Assembly: GCA_017542915.1 (NCBI GenBank)
Contig: JAFXWI010000032.1
Location: 1-64,000 of the forward strand
Source of the DNA: Paludibacteraceae bacterium
GTDB lineage: Bacteria; Bacteroidota; Bacteroidia; Bacteroidales; Paludibacteraceae
Length of the DNA: 64,000 nucleotides
Reading direction: 5' to 3'
In this document: positions 34,534 through 43,452 of the stretch, in pieces
Numbering within the stretch: position 1 is the stretch's first letter
Layout: every line of letters starts with the position of its first letter
Translations under genes and position numbers: made by a program
Notes under the pieces: generated by a model
What the model was told of the DNA's origin: nothing
The model's input: the letters and a program-made list of their open reading frames with translations, nothing else
Databases searched by the model: none

Positions 34534-35778
34534 TTAGCGTGCTAATTTGATCTCATTCCACATCTCCAAAAGCATCTCTTGTGCGTCTCCTGCATCGTGC
34601 ATGAGTGCGCAACGGTCGATGATGCTCTTGTCGGCATAATAAACAGGGTTGAGATGCAGCGCGTGAGGATCTAACATTTCGCCCTCCACCTCGATCGGCT
34701 CCTCGCCGAAGAAATAGGAAGCATCTACGGTCTCAGGCCACTCTTCCTCGTCGTTCTGGTCAGCCAATACCTCTGCAGCGGCTAACTCGCCTCCGGCACA
34801 GCTCACGTAACCGATCTCGGTCATGTTTGCCAACGCATTGTCCGCACGGCACATGTAGTCGATGAAATAAGTAGCGGCTTTCACGTTCTTCGCATATTTC
34901 GGGATAACCCATCCGTCAAACCACACGTTCGAACCCTCTTGCGGAACGATGTAATCGAGCATCACGCCCATCTCTGCTGCCTCTTCGATAGCGAACTGTG
35001 CATCGCCGGACCAGCTCAGGTTCAACCATGCTTTGCCTTTGGTCATCTCCTCTTTGCCGAAGTCTACTTCCCATCCGCAAACCTGTTTCTTAGCGCGCAG
35101 CAGGATGTCTTTCACAGCAGCTACACGCTCCGGAGTGATGTTACGAACGAGCTCGTTGCGATCCACTTCGCCTTTCTCGATCTGATCTGCAAAAGCGTAC
35201 AATACCAATACCGAATATACATCGCGGAACGCATCTTTCATCAGAATACGGTTCTCGAATTTCGGATCGAGCACAGCTGCCCAGCTCTGCAGATCCTCGC
35301 GGTTCACATACTGCGGGTTATAGATGAAACCGGTGGTTCCCCACATGTAACCAACGGTGTAATCGCTCACATTCACATCATCGCTCGGAGCCATCTGTTG
35401 GAACTTGTCGCGCACGAACGGAGAGATGTTGTCGAAATAACGAATACTGTCCGCAATCAGCTCTTTCTGAATAGGAATGAGCAGGTTTTTCTTCAGCATT
35501 CGCTCGATGATGTACTCCGACGGACAGAACACGTCGTAATCCTCGTGTCCCACTTCGATCTTCGTCAGAGCGGTCTCGTTGATGTCAAATGTCTCGTAAA
35601 CGAGTTCTACTTTCTCGCCCGTCTGGTCGAAATACCACTGTTCGAAATTGTTCTTGACGTCCTCGTCAATGTAATCCGCCCAGTTCAACACTTTGAGTTG
35701 ATGTGTACGGTCCGAACCGCCGCAGGAACTCAGTACGATGGCTAACACAGCCAATACAGAAACAAAGATTTTTTTCAT
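34534..35778 (-). CDS. potD: Spermidine/putrescine-binding lipoprotein PotD
   Basis: This 414-residue protein is the solute-binding part of a polyamine ABC importer. The lipobox is LSSC with Cys at about residue 19. The family opening LKVLNWADYIDEDV and then FEQWYFDQTGEKVELVYETF is clear, as is the YDVFCPSEYIIERM region of the ligand cleft. Length fits PotD with a small acidic insertion near the C-terminus (DQNDEEEWPETVDASYFFGE). It is the last pot gene on the minus strand, 33 bp after potC. Confidence 0.9.
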   Translation of the reverse strand: MKKIFVSVLAVLAIVLSSCGGSDRTHQLKVLNWADYIDEDVKNNFEQWYFDQTGEKVELVYETFDINETALTKIEVGHEDYDVFCPSEYIIERMLKKNLLIPIQKELIADSIRYFDNISPFVRDKFQQMAPSDDVNVSDYTVGYMWGTTGFIYNPQYVNREDLQSWAAVLDPKFENRILMKDAFRDVYSVLVLYAFADQIEKGEVDRNELVRNITPERVAAVKDILLRAKKQVCGWEVDFGKEEMTKGKAWLNLSWSGDAQFAIEEAAEMGVMLDYIVPQEGSNVWFDGWVIPKYAKNVKAATYFIDYMCRADNALANMTEIGYVSCAGGELAAAEVLADQNDEEEWPETVDASYFFGEEPIEVEGEMLDPHALHLNPVYYADKSIIDRCALMHDAGDAQEMLLEMWNEIKLAR

Positions 35779-35811
35779 TGATGTAATAAATATGTTTGTT
35801 TGGGTAATTAA

Positions 35812-37167
35812 TTAATCTTCCTCTTTCCGGTTACGGAAATTGATATAAACAAGCACCGCTAACATCACCAACAGGATGATGGTGAACAACGGTCGCAACT
35901 CCGGTGTCAAACCGCCCTTACGCGCGTCGGAATAGATGAACGTACTCAGCGTCTCTAATCCGCCGCTGCCTTTGGTAAAGAACGTCACTCCGAAATCGTC
36001 CACACTCAGCGTCAACGCCAAGATGAATCCGCTCAGCATGCCCGGCCATAACTCCGGTAACATCACCATGCGCAGCGCTTGACCCGGCGTAGCGCCTAAG
36101 TCCAAAGCCGCCTCGTACGTGTTCGGGTTCATCCTGCTCAACCTCGGCAGCACGCTTAACACCACGTACGGCGTGCAGAACACCACATGAGCGATGCACA
36201 CGGTTGCCAAACCCTGACTCATGCCCAATGCCACGAACAGCAGGAAAAGCGAGATACCCGTGATAATATCGGGGTTGATCATCGGCACGGAGTTCAGGAA
36301 ACTAACCGCCTTGCGGCTTCTGGCACGCATGTTATAGATGCCGATAGCAGCTAAGGTGCCCAATATCGTCGAGCACACTGCCGCCACTAACGCAATCACC
36401 AAGGTGTACCACATAGCGCTGTTCAGACCCGCATCGGCTTTGCCGGTAAACAGGTTCGCATACAGCTCCATCGAGAACCCTGTCCAGTTGCCCAACACCT
36501 TGCTCTTCGTGAACGAGAACACGGCAATCAGCGCAATCGGAGCATACAACACCAACAGCAGCAACCATAAGTACAGCTGCGAGGTATAGTGTCTTCTCAT
36601 GCCTAATCTTTTGCGCCGCAAGATCTCCTGCTCCACAGCGCTCAAGTTCTTCTCCTTGCGCCGCTCGATATACAGGTAACAGCCGTAGATAGCTGTTCCG
36701 ACCAGCAGCAGTCCTGCGAAAAGCCACCAAATCCAACCTCGGCTGTGACGCACATCCACCGTCTCGTGCAGATAGTTCTCAAAGGTCTTATACGCGTTCT
36801 GAACCAAGGTCCGTTGTGCACGGTTCTTGATCTCTTTGCTGTTCTTCCAAACCGTCCAATGCACGCCGTTCGGATCATCGTATTGGTACACTTCCGCAAA
36901 TCCCGTTACTGCCTCTCCGTTCGTGAAGACGAAGTCAAAGGAGTCCTTTGTACTTTGTACATTGTACATCGTACATTGTACCTTTATATTGACTTTCTCC
37001 CCTTGATAACTCTCCGGGAACTCCGTCAATACCGTGTTCTCACCCATCGTTCCAACTTTCAGTTCATATGTCAGATTCGATTGCGCGAAGACGCATGTAC
37101 ACCATAACGTCAGGCAAGCGATGAGAATAATTTTGAATTTTGAATTTTTAATTTTTAATTCTCTCAT
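35812..37167 (-). CDS. potC: Polyamine ABC permease PotC with an extra N-terminal domain
   Basis: Residues about 195-451 are a normal PotC permease with six predicted helices and the EAA-type cytoplasmic loop (YEAALDLGATPGQALRMVML). Ahead of it lie about 190 residues not normally found in PotC: a signal peptide (IILIACLTLWCTCVFAQ), a roughly 120-residue periplasmic region, and a helix (WIWWLFAGLLLVGTAIYGCYL) followed by a basic linker. Two heptamer arrays fall in this extension: one encodes the first residues (ELKIKNSKFKI), the other VQCTMYNVQSTKDS. The start overlaps the potB stop by 4 bp. If the extension is real, it may touch PotD. A separate fused gene is the alternative, but there is no stop or frame break. 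Confidence 0.85.
   Translation of the reverse strand: MRELKIKNSKFKIILIACLTLWCTCVFAQSNLTYELKVGTMGENTVLTEFPESYQGEKVNIKVQCTMYNVQSTKDSFDFVFTNGEAVTGFAEVYQYDDPNGVHWTVWKNSKEIKNRAQRTLVQNAYKTFENYLHETVDVRHSRGWIWWLFAGLLLVGTAIYGCYLYIERRKEKNLSAVEQEILRRKRLGMRRHYTSQLYLWLLLLVLYAPIALIAVFSFTKSKVLGNWTGFSMELYANLFTGKADAGLNSAMWYTLVIALVAAVCSTILGTLAAIGIYNMRARSRKAVSFLNSVPMINPDIITGISLFLLFVALGMSQGLATVCIAHVVFCTPYVVLSVLPRLSRMNPNTYEAALDLGATPGQALRMVMLPELWPGMLSGFILALTLSVDDFGVTFFTKGSGGLETLSTFIYSDARKGGLTPELRPLFTIILLVMLAVLVYINFRNRKEED
36947..36981. repeat. Heptamer array in frame in potC
   Basis: TTTGTAC twice, then ATTGTAC, ATCGTAC and ATTGTAC in strict 7-bp steps, encoding VQCTMYNVQSTK on the minus strand. Confidence 0.85.
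37129..37163. repeat. Heptamer array at the potC start
   Basis: AATTTTG twice, AATTTTT twice, then AATTCTC; it encodes KIKNSKFKI at the beginning of the PotC signal peptide. Confidence 0.85.
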
Positions 37168-37964
37168 ACCAGCCCCCCTCCTTTCTCTTCTCCTTCGCTA
37201 CCATTATCCCCGAAGAACGATGTCAAACCGATAATTATCAATAGTACCAGACTCAACACCGCTCCGTAGTTCAGCAGATCGGTAGTGGTGATGTAGTCCT
37301 GTATCAGAGAACCGAACAACTTAATGTTGTTATGCGTCAGCAGTTCCGCGATCGCGAACGTCGAAACGGTCGGCATGAACACCATCACAATACCGCTATA
37401 CACGCCCGGCATTGACAGCGGAACGATCACTTTCCAGAAACTCTGCCATTTGCTCGCACCTAAGTCCTGAGCCGCCTCTACCAGCGAGTTGTCCATCTTC
37501 TGCAAGGTGTTGTAGATCGGGTAAATCATAAACGGCAGGTAGTCGTAGCACAAACCGAACAACAGCGCACCTTCGCCCAACGGCAGGCCGCACATGTTAA
37601 ACAGTTCGACCGTAGCTACCGTACGCAGCAGAAAATTGATCCACATCGGCAGAATAAACAGCATCGCCATCACTTTCGGCGTCTTGAAATCCTCTTGCGC
37701 CATGATATACGCGGCCGGATAACCGATCAGCAGGCAGATAGCCGTATTGAAAACAGCAATCATCAGCGAGTACAGAAAAGTCTGTATCGCCTCGCTGTGC
37801 GTAAAAAACTTCGCAAAGTTATGGAGCGTAAAATGACCGTGAATATCCGTAAACGCATATACTCCGACCAAGATCAGAGGCAGCACTACGAACATCGCCA
37901 TAAACGCCACATAAGGCCAAGCCCATGTTCTCCGCGAAGAAAATATCTGAATCAGTTTACTCAT
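37164..37964 (-). CDS. potB: Polyamine ABC permease PotB
   Basis: The 266-residue membrane protein has six predicted helices and the conserved permease loop (LVEAAQDLGASKWQSFWKVI). The start at 37964 gives MSKLIQIFSSRRTWAWPYV, as in other PotB proteins; an ATG seven codons earlier lies in a heptamer array and is less likely. It overlaps potC by 4 bp and follows potA by 31 bp. Confidence 0.9.
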   Translation of the reverse strand: MSKLIQIFSSRRTWAWPYVAFMAMFVVLPLILVGVYAFTDIHGHFTLHNFAKFFTHSEAIQTFLYSLMIAVFNTAICLLIGYPAAYIMAQEDFKTPKVMAMLFILPMWINFLLRTVATVELFNMCGLPLGEGALLFGLCYDYLPFMIYPIYNTLQKMDNSLVEAAQDLGASKWQSFWKVIVPLSMPGVYSGIVMVFMPTVSTFAIAELLTHNNIKLFGSLIQDYITTTDLLNYGAVLSLVLLIIIGLTSFFGDNGSEGEEKGGGLV

Positions 37965-37969
37965 TTGTA

Positions 37970-38004
37970 AAATGTCAAATTTCAAATGTCAAATATCAAA
38001 TATC
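37970..38004. repeat. Heptamer array between potA and potB
   Basis: AAATGTC, AAATTTC, AAATGTC, AAATATC and AAATATC; it contains the potA stop codon and an alternative potB start. Confidence 0.85.
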
Positions 38005-39486
38005 AGCTTTGCTGATCAGAATCTCCGTCTTCGGAATCACAATTCCCACACGGTCGCCATCGTCCCACACATCATTCGTGTTCACATACAGGTCGTGACC
38101 CTCATCCGTACGGATCGTCAGATGGTAATGATTGCCCTTGTACAGGATGAAATGTACTTCACCCGACAACTTACCTTCTTCCTCGTAGTCCTGCAAGTCA
38201 ATCGACCTGAACGGCACACGTACCTGCACTTTCTCTCCGGGCTCCAGACCCTCGATCTGTTTGGGCAGCACTTCCCAGTCGGCATCAATAAAACGCACCT
38301 TGCCGTTCTTGGTCACTTCGCCCTCGAAATAGTTGTACAGATAGTGCTCTTTCTTCATGATCTGTATATCCTCGGGACGAACCAGCATTCCCACTTGTGT
38401 GCCCGGCAGGTACTCGTGGTAGTCCTGAATCAGGAACTCATATCCGTCCGGCGTCAATACACGCATCTCGTAGTGTACACCCTTGAAAATACAGGTTTGC
38501 ACTTCACCATACCATTTCGTGAACTTCCCTTTCGGCACTCTGTCCTCTTCATCCAAATCCGCCTGAGAAGCCGCGTCAGGACCATTGTCCTTTGTACTTT
38601 GTACATTGTCCCCTTGTACTTTCCAGAGGTAAATATCCTCCGGTCTGATCACTACATCCACCGGATTGTTCTCGCCAAAACCTGTGTCGATACAATCGAA
38701 CACCTGTCCGCAGAACTGTACTTTCTTGTCTTTGATCATCGTGCCGCTCAGGATGTTGCTCTCACCGATAAAATCGGCTACAAAGCAGTTCTGCGGCTCG
38801 TTGTAAATATCTGTCGGAGTACCGATTTGTTGGATCTTTCCTTCGCTCATCACCACCACACGGTCGCTCAGCGTCAACGCCTCTTCTTGGTCGTGGGTGA
38901 CGTAAATAAAGGTGATTCCCAATTCTTCATGCAGCTCTTTCAACTCGATCTGCATATCGTGGCGCATCTTCAAATCCAGAGCGCTCAAGGGTTCATCTAA
39001 CAGCAACACTTCCGGCTTGTTCACGATCGCACGAGCAATCGCTACACGTTGCTGCTGTCCGCCGCTCAAGGTATCTACCTTGCGTTCTTCATAACCCGTC
39101 AGGTTCGCCATCTTCAGTGCTTGACGCACTTTCTTTTTGATGGTCGCTGGGTCTTCTTTCTTCAGCTTCAAACCGAAGGCGACGTTGTTAAATACATTCA
39201 AATGCGGGAAGAGGGCGTATTTCTGAAATACGGTGTTTACCGGACGCTGGTAAGGAGGAGTCTTTGTGACATCTTCGCCTTTGAGCAGGATCTCGCCTGA
39301 ACTGGCGACTTGAAAACCTGCTATACAGCGCAGTAACGTTGTTTTTCCGCAGCCCGAAGGGCCTAAAATGGTGACGAACTCGCCTTTTTTCACTTGAAGG
39401 CTCACGTCGTTGAGTGCGAACTTACCGTCCTCGAATTGTTTCGAGACATGGTTCACCTCAATAATGTACTCTGGATTCTTTGCCAT
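37996..39486 (-). CDS. potA: Polyamine ABC transporter ATPase PotA
   Basis: The 496-residue ATPase shows Walker A (GPSGCGKT near residue 42), the signature LSGGQQQR near 145, Walker B (VLLLDEP near 164) and the H-loop ([10 protein letters not shown]). The C-terminal part is longer than in most PotA proteins and appears to hold two TOBE-like segments. A heptamer array adds [13 protein letters not shown] at about residues 290-305, in the linker next to the TOBE region, where it should be tolerated. It is first in the potABCD operon, which drives uptake of spermidine or putrescine. The operon's likely promoter is 226 bp upstream, leaving a long structured leader. Confidence 0.92.
   Translation of the reverse strand: MAKNPEYIIEVNHVSKQFEDGKFALNDVSLQVKKGEFVTILGPSGCGKTTLLRCIAGFQVASSGEILLKGEDVTKTPPYQRPVNTVFQKYALFPHLNVFNNVAFGLKLKKEDPATIKKKVRQALKMANLTGYEERKVDTLSGGQQQRVAIARAIVNKPEVLLLDEPLSALDLKMRHDMQIELKELHEELGITFIYVTHDQEEALTLSDRVVVMSEGKIQQIGTPTDIYNEPQNCFVADFIGESNILSGTMIKDKKVQFCGQVFDCIDTGFGENNPVDVVIRPEDIYLWKVQGDNVQSTKDNGPDAASQADLDEEDRVPKGKFTKWYGEVQTCIFKGVHYEMRVLTPDGYEFLIQDYHEYLPGTQVGMLVRPEDIQIMKKEHYLYNYFEGEVTKNGKVRFIDADWEVLPKQIEGLEPGEKVQVRVPFRSIDLQDYEEEGKLSGEVHFILYKGNHYHLTIRTDEGHDLYVNTNDVWDDGDRVGIVIPKTEILISKADI
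38584..38620. repeat. Heptamer array in frame in potA
   Basis: ATTGTCC, TTTGTAC twice, ATTGTCC and a CCTTGTAC variant. It shares words with the arrays in potC and the GH105 gene. Confidence 0.8.
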
Positions 39487-39587
39487 TTCTTCAATTGATT
39501 TGTCCTACCGGACTCAGATCGGATTGCGATACTCTCGGTCAATCATAAAAATCTTTTTTGGTTAATACTTATTGTTAACGTTTCGTC

Positions 39588-39681
39588 TTACAAAACCTCG
39601 TAACGTTTCGTTTACGAAACCATTTTAACGTTTTAACGTCGCTTGCGACCATTTTAACTATTTAACGCGCACGCAGTGCGC
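39588..39681 (-). promoter_or_regulatory. Leader of the pot operon with three small hairpins
   Basis: Hairpins GTTTCG-TTTA-CGAAAC (39605-39620), GTCGC-TT-GCGAC (39638-39649) and GCGCAC-GCA-GTGCGC (39667-39681) alternate with CCATTTTAAC and TTTTAACG words. Two stem-plus-CCATTTTAAC units are visible. It lies in the untranslated leader of potA. Regulation is possible, but it may be one more repeat array. Confidence 0.5.
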
Positions 39682-39711
39682 CTATTCGCGCATACTTACG
39701 CAATTTGGGCA

Positions 39712-39743
39712 CAAAAGTACTGCTTTTTTTTGACATATGCAAA
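39712..39743 (-). promoter_or_regulatory. Promoter of the pot operon
   Basis: Read on the minus strand: TTTGCATATGTC from 39743, then TACTTTTG at 39719-39712. It matches the local extended promoter pattern very closely. Confidence 0.85.
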
Positions 39744-39852
39744 CATTCTGCTCTTTTTTTGTCATTTTCTCTCATTTTCTCTCTTTTTGAGGCCTTTTGG
39801 GCTAATTTTGAACGAAAAGAAAAAAGAAAAATAGGTTTTTATTTTATTTTTC

Positions 39853-39883
39853 TTGCATATGTCACAAAAAATGCGTACCTTTG
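39853..39883 (+). promoter_or_regulatory. Promoter of the acetyltransferase gene
   Basis: TTGCATATGTC at 39853-39863 and TACCTTTG at 39876-39883. The leader to ATG 40053 would be about 160 nt and ends in an A/T-rich TATATAC stretch. The rest of the gap shows no other gene. Confidence 0.8.
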
Positions 39884-40052
39884 CACCGTGTTTGATAAAG
39901 CCAATATCGAGACCCGCACGAGTCAAACACGATATCGCGCCAAATGATACCCCAAACTTACCCAAAGGATACCCCAAGGATAGAGCGCTGATTTTGTACA
40001 AAATGCACATTTACTATATATACGTAGTATATATACTTTTTAATCAAAAATT

Positions 40053-40877
40053 ATGGCAAAAATAGATTACGTTGATGGACGACAAGTCCGCGGAAAGCTC
40101 TGCAAAAAGAGCAAAGAAGTACACCGTGTTCGCAACGGACGGGAACAGGTCTATGATATGGAAGTCGGTCCCGACAAGCCCTCCAAAGCGCAAAAAGCCC
40201 AACGTTCCCTCTTTGGCGCAACCAACGCCATCGTCAACCGAATCTTGCTCGATCCCGAGCAGGTGGCGATCTGGGAAGAGCGCATGAAGGAAACGAACCG
40301 CGATATTCACCCTTGGGAACCGCCTTTCCCGAAGCGGTATGAAACGGTTCGCGAGTACGTCTATGACATCGTCAGCAAACAGCTGTCCCAAACGCCTCCC
40401 ATGAAGCGCCGCAAAGCCCGTTTGCCCCTCAGTCTGCCACGTGGTGTCACCTTGCAGATCAAGACTTTCCAAGAACTCTCCGCCTCGGAACTCTATGAGA
40501 TCCTCAAAGCCCGTTTCTCGGTCTTCGTCTGCGAGCAGCAAATCATCTACCTCGACGAAGATAACATCGACTTCCTTGCTGTCCATTTCTCGCTTCGCCG
40601 CAGTGGACTCGTCATCGCTTATGCCCGTCTTTTCCCGGAAGCGGACACCTCGGTCATGCGCATCGGACGGATGTTAACCATCGAACGCGGCAAGAACTTC
40701 GGCAAGTACCTCATGGCGCAAATGAAGGAATATGCCAAATCCCAAGGCGCCACCAAACTGCGTCTTCATGCTCAGACACAGGCGGTCTCGTTCTACGAGA
40801 AACTTGGATTCCACACCGTCGGAGACATCTTCGAGGAAGCCAATATCCCGCATGTGACCATGGAATGTCGGCTCTAA
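40053..40877 (+). CDS. ElaA-like GNAT acetyltransferase with an extra N-terminal domain
   Basis: Residues about 130-274 fit the ElaA branch of GNAT acetyltransferases: FQELSASELYEILKARFSVF, the EQQIIYLDEDNID segment, RIGRMLTIERGKNFGKYLM with the acetyl-CoA-binding loop, and YEKLGFHTVGDIFEE. The acceptor is unknown. Residues 1-125 (MAKIDYVDGRQVRGKLCKKS and the SKAQKAQRSLFGATNAIV helix) resemble short stand-alone proteins common in Bacteroidales, so this looks like a fusion. The start follows its own promoter and there is no partner gene in an operon. Confidence 0.75.
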   Translation: MAKIDYVDGRQVRGKLCKKSKEVHRVRNGREQVYDMEVGPDKPSKAQKAQRSLFGATNAIVNRILLDPEQVAIWEERMKETNRDIHPWEPPFPKRYETVREYVYDIVSKQLSQTPPMKRRKARLPLSLPRGVTLQIKTFQELSASELYEILKARFSVFVCEQQIIYLDEDNIDFLAVHFSLRRSGLVIAYARLFPEADTSVMRIGRMLTIERGKNFGKYLMAQMKEYAKSQGATKLRLHAQTQAVSFYEKLGFHTVGDIFEEANIPHVTMECRL

Positions 40878-40941
40878 AACCCTGCACAAGAGTGCGTTTT
40901 GTGTAAAAAATGCCATATTATGCAGAAAAATCATACTACTA

Positions 40942-40973
40942 TTTGATGATTTCAAAAAAAAGCAGTAATTTTG
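40942..40973 (+). promoter_or_regulatory. Promoter of the gene at 41003
   Basis: TTTG at 40942-40945 and TAATTTTG at 40966-40973, 29 bp before the start codon. Confidence 0.8.
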
Positions 40974-41002
40974 CAGCACGATTTATTTAGTACACATATA
41001 TC

Positions 41003-42052
41003 ATGAAAGCAAAAATCTTTTGTACAGCTATAAGCCTCTTGGCTTCCTTCATGATCTGGGCAGCTTCTCCCATCAATTACGATGGTACCACGCTGACCTT
41101 CAATAACGATTTTACCCGTTCGGAAAGCGGCACGATGCAAAAGAGCGTCATGCCCGAAACCAGTGGTCTTGCCGCTTCGCGTGTCACCCCGGGTTATCTC
41201 TGGGCGCACGGCGATGAGAACACAGGCGACAAGCGCAAGATTGTAGCCGTTCAGCCCGATGGCACTCTCGCTATGACCGTCAAACTCACGACTACCGGCT
41301 CGGATCGGGACGACTGGGAAGACATAGCTACCGGCGTTTATAGCAACACCAACTATCTCTTTGTGGGCGCTATTGGCGATAACAAACTGAAATTCAAGGA
41401 TGCGTATTACATCTATTATCTCGAAGAACCTGCTATCACGTCCGGCACGCAAACCCTGACGGCCAATTATATCCGTTTCGGTTTCCCGGACAACAAAGCC
41501 CACAATGCCGAAACGCTGATGTACGATAACATCGAGCAGATGTTCTATATCGTGGATAAGGTCAAGGACGGAGTCTGTCATCTCTACAAACTGCCTTTCC
41601 GCACGGACTACGGCACTTCCGTACAGACCCTCACGGAAGTCTGCGCTTTGGGAAACGGCTCCAAGTTCAATTATTGTACCGGTGGAGACATTACGCCCGA
41701 CGGCAAGTATATGGTCATCAAAAGCAAGCCTTATCTCCTCTTGTGGCAGCGTCAAGGCTCCGAAAGCCTAAGCCAAACCGCTTTGCGTCTTCCGCAGCAA
41801 GTGGCTGCGTATCAGGAGGAAGAGCAGGGAGAATCCATCGCATGGACCGATTCCATGACTTTCTACACCACTTCGGATAGCAAAGACAACACTCCCATTT
41901 ATAAATATGTCCGTCAATCCGCTACCGGAATAGAGAACCTCTCTACTGCTAACCCGAACGGAAATAACTGCCGCAAAATACTCCGTAACGGCACTCTCCT
42001 CATCCTTCGTGACGGCGAGACATACAACGCCCAAGGCATCAAACAACCATGA
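41003..42052 (+). CDS. Secreted propeller-like protein with the shared C-terminal tail
   Basis: The 349-residue protein has a signal peptide (ISLLASFMIWAASP). Its body has repeating strands resembling a beta-propeller (ETSGLAASRVTPGYLWAHGD, then DWEDIATGVY, HNAETLMYDN, CTGGDITPDGKYMVIK); such patterns occur in SdiA-regulated/esterase-like propellers, but I cannot fix the function. The end, NGTLLILRDGETYNAQG, matches the tails of the three giant proteins and suggests a common sorting or attachment signal. The next gene overlaps by 4 bp (ATGA), although their functions look unrelated. Confidence 0.7.
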   Translation: MKAKIFCTAISLLASFMIWAASPINYDGTTLTFNNDFTRSESGTMQKSVMPETSGLAASRVTPGYLWAHGDENTGDKRKIVAVQPDGTLAMTVKLTTTGSDRDDWEDIATGVYSNTNYLFVGAIGDNKLKFKDAYYIYYLEEPAITSGTQTLTANYIRFGFPDNKAHNAETLMYDNIEQMFYIVDKVKDGVCHLYKLPFRTDYGTSVQTLTEVCALGNGSKFNYCTGGDITPDGKYMVIKSKPYLLLWQRQGSESLSQTALRLPQQVAAYQEEEQGESIAWTDSMTFYTTSDSKDNTPIYKYVRQSATGIENLSTANPNGNNCRKILRNGTLLILRDGETYNAQGIKQP

Positions 42053-43416
42053 CGACGTATATCTTTGATCTCGGAGGCGTATTGATAAATTTGGATGTCG
42101 AGCGTTGCATGCACGCCTTCGAGCACCTTATGGGTGAGGCGAACATGCGTGCGGTATTGGGCATGGACTCTCAGGGAGAAGGAGTCAAAGCTGTAAGCGT
42201 CGCTTCCAAACAACTGATGGCGGATTTTGAGCGTGGTCTGATCACGCCCGAAACCTTCGTCTCGGAGATCATGCACTATTGTCGTCCCGGCACTACCGAG
42301 CAGGACATCCTCTCGGCGTGGATGAGTATGTTGGCTGACTTGCCGCTCGAACGGCTGTCTTTCATAGACCGTTTGCGCGAAGCCGGACACCCGGTATACC
42401 TGCTCTCCAACGGCAACGACCTGCATTTTAACTTCATCAATCAAACATATAGTTTGGAGCAACATTTTGATGGACTTTTTCTCTCGCAGAAGATGCACCT
42501 CTCCAAACCCGAGAAAGCTATTTTTGAAGCCGTTCAGCAAACGCTTCTCTCTACCTCTCCTGCGCTTACGGAACAAGTCGTTTTCATCGACGATATAGCT
42601 TCTAACCGCAAAGCAGCAGAGACTTTCGTGAACTGGAAGACCTTCCCGTCTATCGAAGCCTTGGTGGAGCATCATCGTACTCGCTTGACGAGGCTCTTTC
42701 ATAAAGCGTGCGCGGACTACCAACTCATCGAAGACGGAGACCATATTCTTATCGGACTTAGTGGTGGCAAAGACAGTCTTCTCTTGACCGAACTCTTAGG
42801 CCGTAGATCAAAGATCTATAAACCCCGTTTTCAGGTCACGGCACTTCATGTGCGAGTCAAAGAGCGCGACTACCAAACCGACCTCTCGTATCTGGAGTCC
42901 TTCTGCCAGCAAGCCGGAGTGCCGCTCATCGTCCGCGATGTCGAAATCGGCGAAAACCCGCCCAAAGAAGCCGGTTCCGCCCAACGCGCTACCTCTAACC
43001 CTTGTTTCCTTTGCGCATGGTATAGACGCAAGACCCTTTTTAATGTTGCGCAGGAATTAGGGTGTACCAAGATCGCTTTTGGGCATCATCGGGACGATGT
43101 CGTCCAGACACTCCTCATGAACTTCATCTACCAAGGCGCTTTTGCGACCATGCCGCCTTCTTTGCAGATGGAGAAAATGCCGCTTCGTATCATACGACCC
43201 CTTTGTCTCATTGACGAAGAAAACATCCGCTCCTATGCCGCGATGCAGAACTATGCCAAACAGTCCAAAAACTGCCCCTTTGAACATGTGAGCGCACGGG
43301 AGAAAGTCAAAGACCTTCTCGCTCAGATCAAAGCCCTCAATCCCGAAGCGATGGATTGTATCTGGGCATCTATGTCCAACATTAAAGAACAATACCTCCC
43401 TCAAATGATTAAATGA
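42049..43416 (+). CDS. ttcA: Fusion of a HAD hydrolase and TtcA-like tRNA thiolase
   Basis: Residues 1-205 are a HAD-superfamily phosphatase: FDLGGVLINLD near residue 5, LLSNGND near 117, and Lys/Asp motifs (LSKPEKAIF, FIDDIASN). Residues about 215-455 are a TtcA/TilS-type PP-loop enzyme: GLSGGKDSLL near 237, CFLCAWYRRK near 320 and FGHHRDDVVQTLLMNFIYQG. TtcA makes 2-thiocytidine at tRNA position 32 and uses an iron-sulfur cluster held by Cys residues; the CxxC pair and the Cys in NCPFE fit that. No stop or frame change separates the halves. Both domains keep their key residues, so each may be active. The HAD substrate is unknown. Confidence 0.85.
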   Translation: MTTYIFDLGGVLINLDVERCMHAFEHLMGEANMRAVLGMDSQGEGVKAVSVASKQLMADFERGLITPETFVSEIMHYCRPGTTEQDILSAWMSMLADLPLERLSFIDRLREAGHPVYLLSNGNDLHFNFINQTYSLEQHFDGLFLSQKMHLSKPEKAIFEAVQQTLLSTSPALTEQVVFIDDIASNRKAAETFVNWKTFPSIEALVEHHRTRLTRLFHKACADYQLIEDGDHILIGLSGGKDSLLLTELLGRRSKIYKPRFQVTALHVRVKERDYQTDLSYLESFCQQAGVPLIVRDVEIGENPPKEAGSAQRATSNPCFLCAWYRRKTLFNVAQELGCTKIAFGHHRDDVVQTLLMNFIYQGAFATMPPSLQMEKMPLRIIRPLCLIDEENIRSYAAMQNYAKQSKNCPFEHVSAREKVKDLLAQIKALNPEAMDCIWASMSNIKEQYLPQMIK

Positions 43417-43452
43417 ACCCCTAAATGACCAAATGGTAAATGAATTTATGAA
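43409..43452. repeat. Degenerate AAATGA array
   Basis: Words such as TAAATGACC, AAATGGT and AAATGAA occur 7-8 bp apart. They contain the ttcA stop and several possible starts of the next gene. The same words occur at 54429-54486. Confidence 0.6.
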
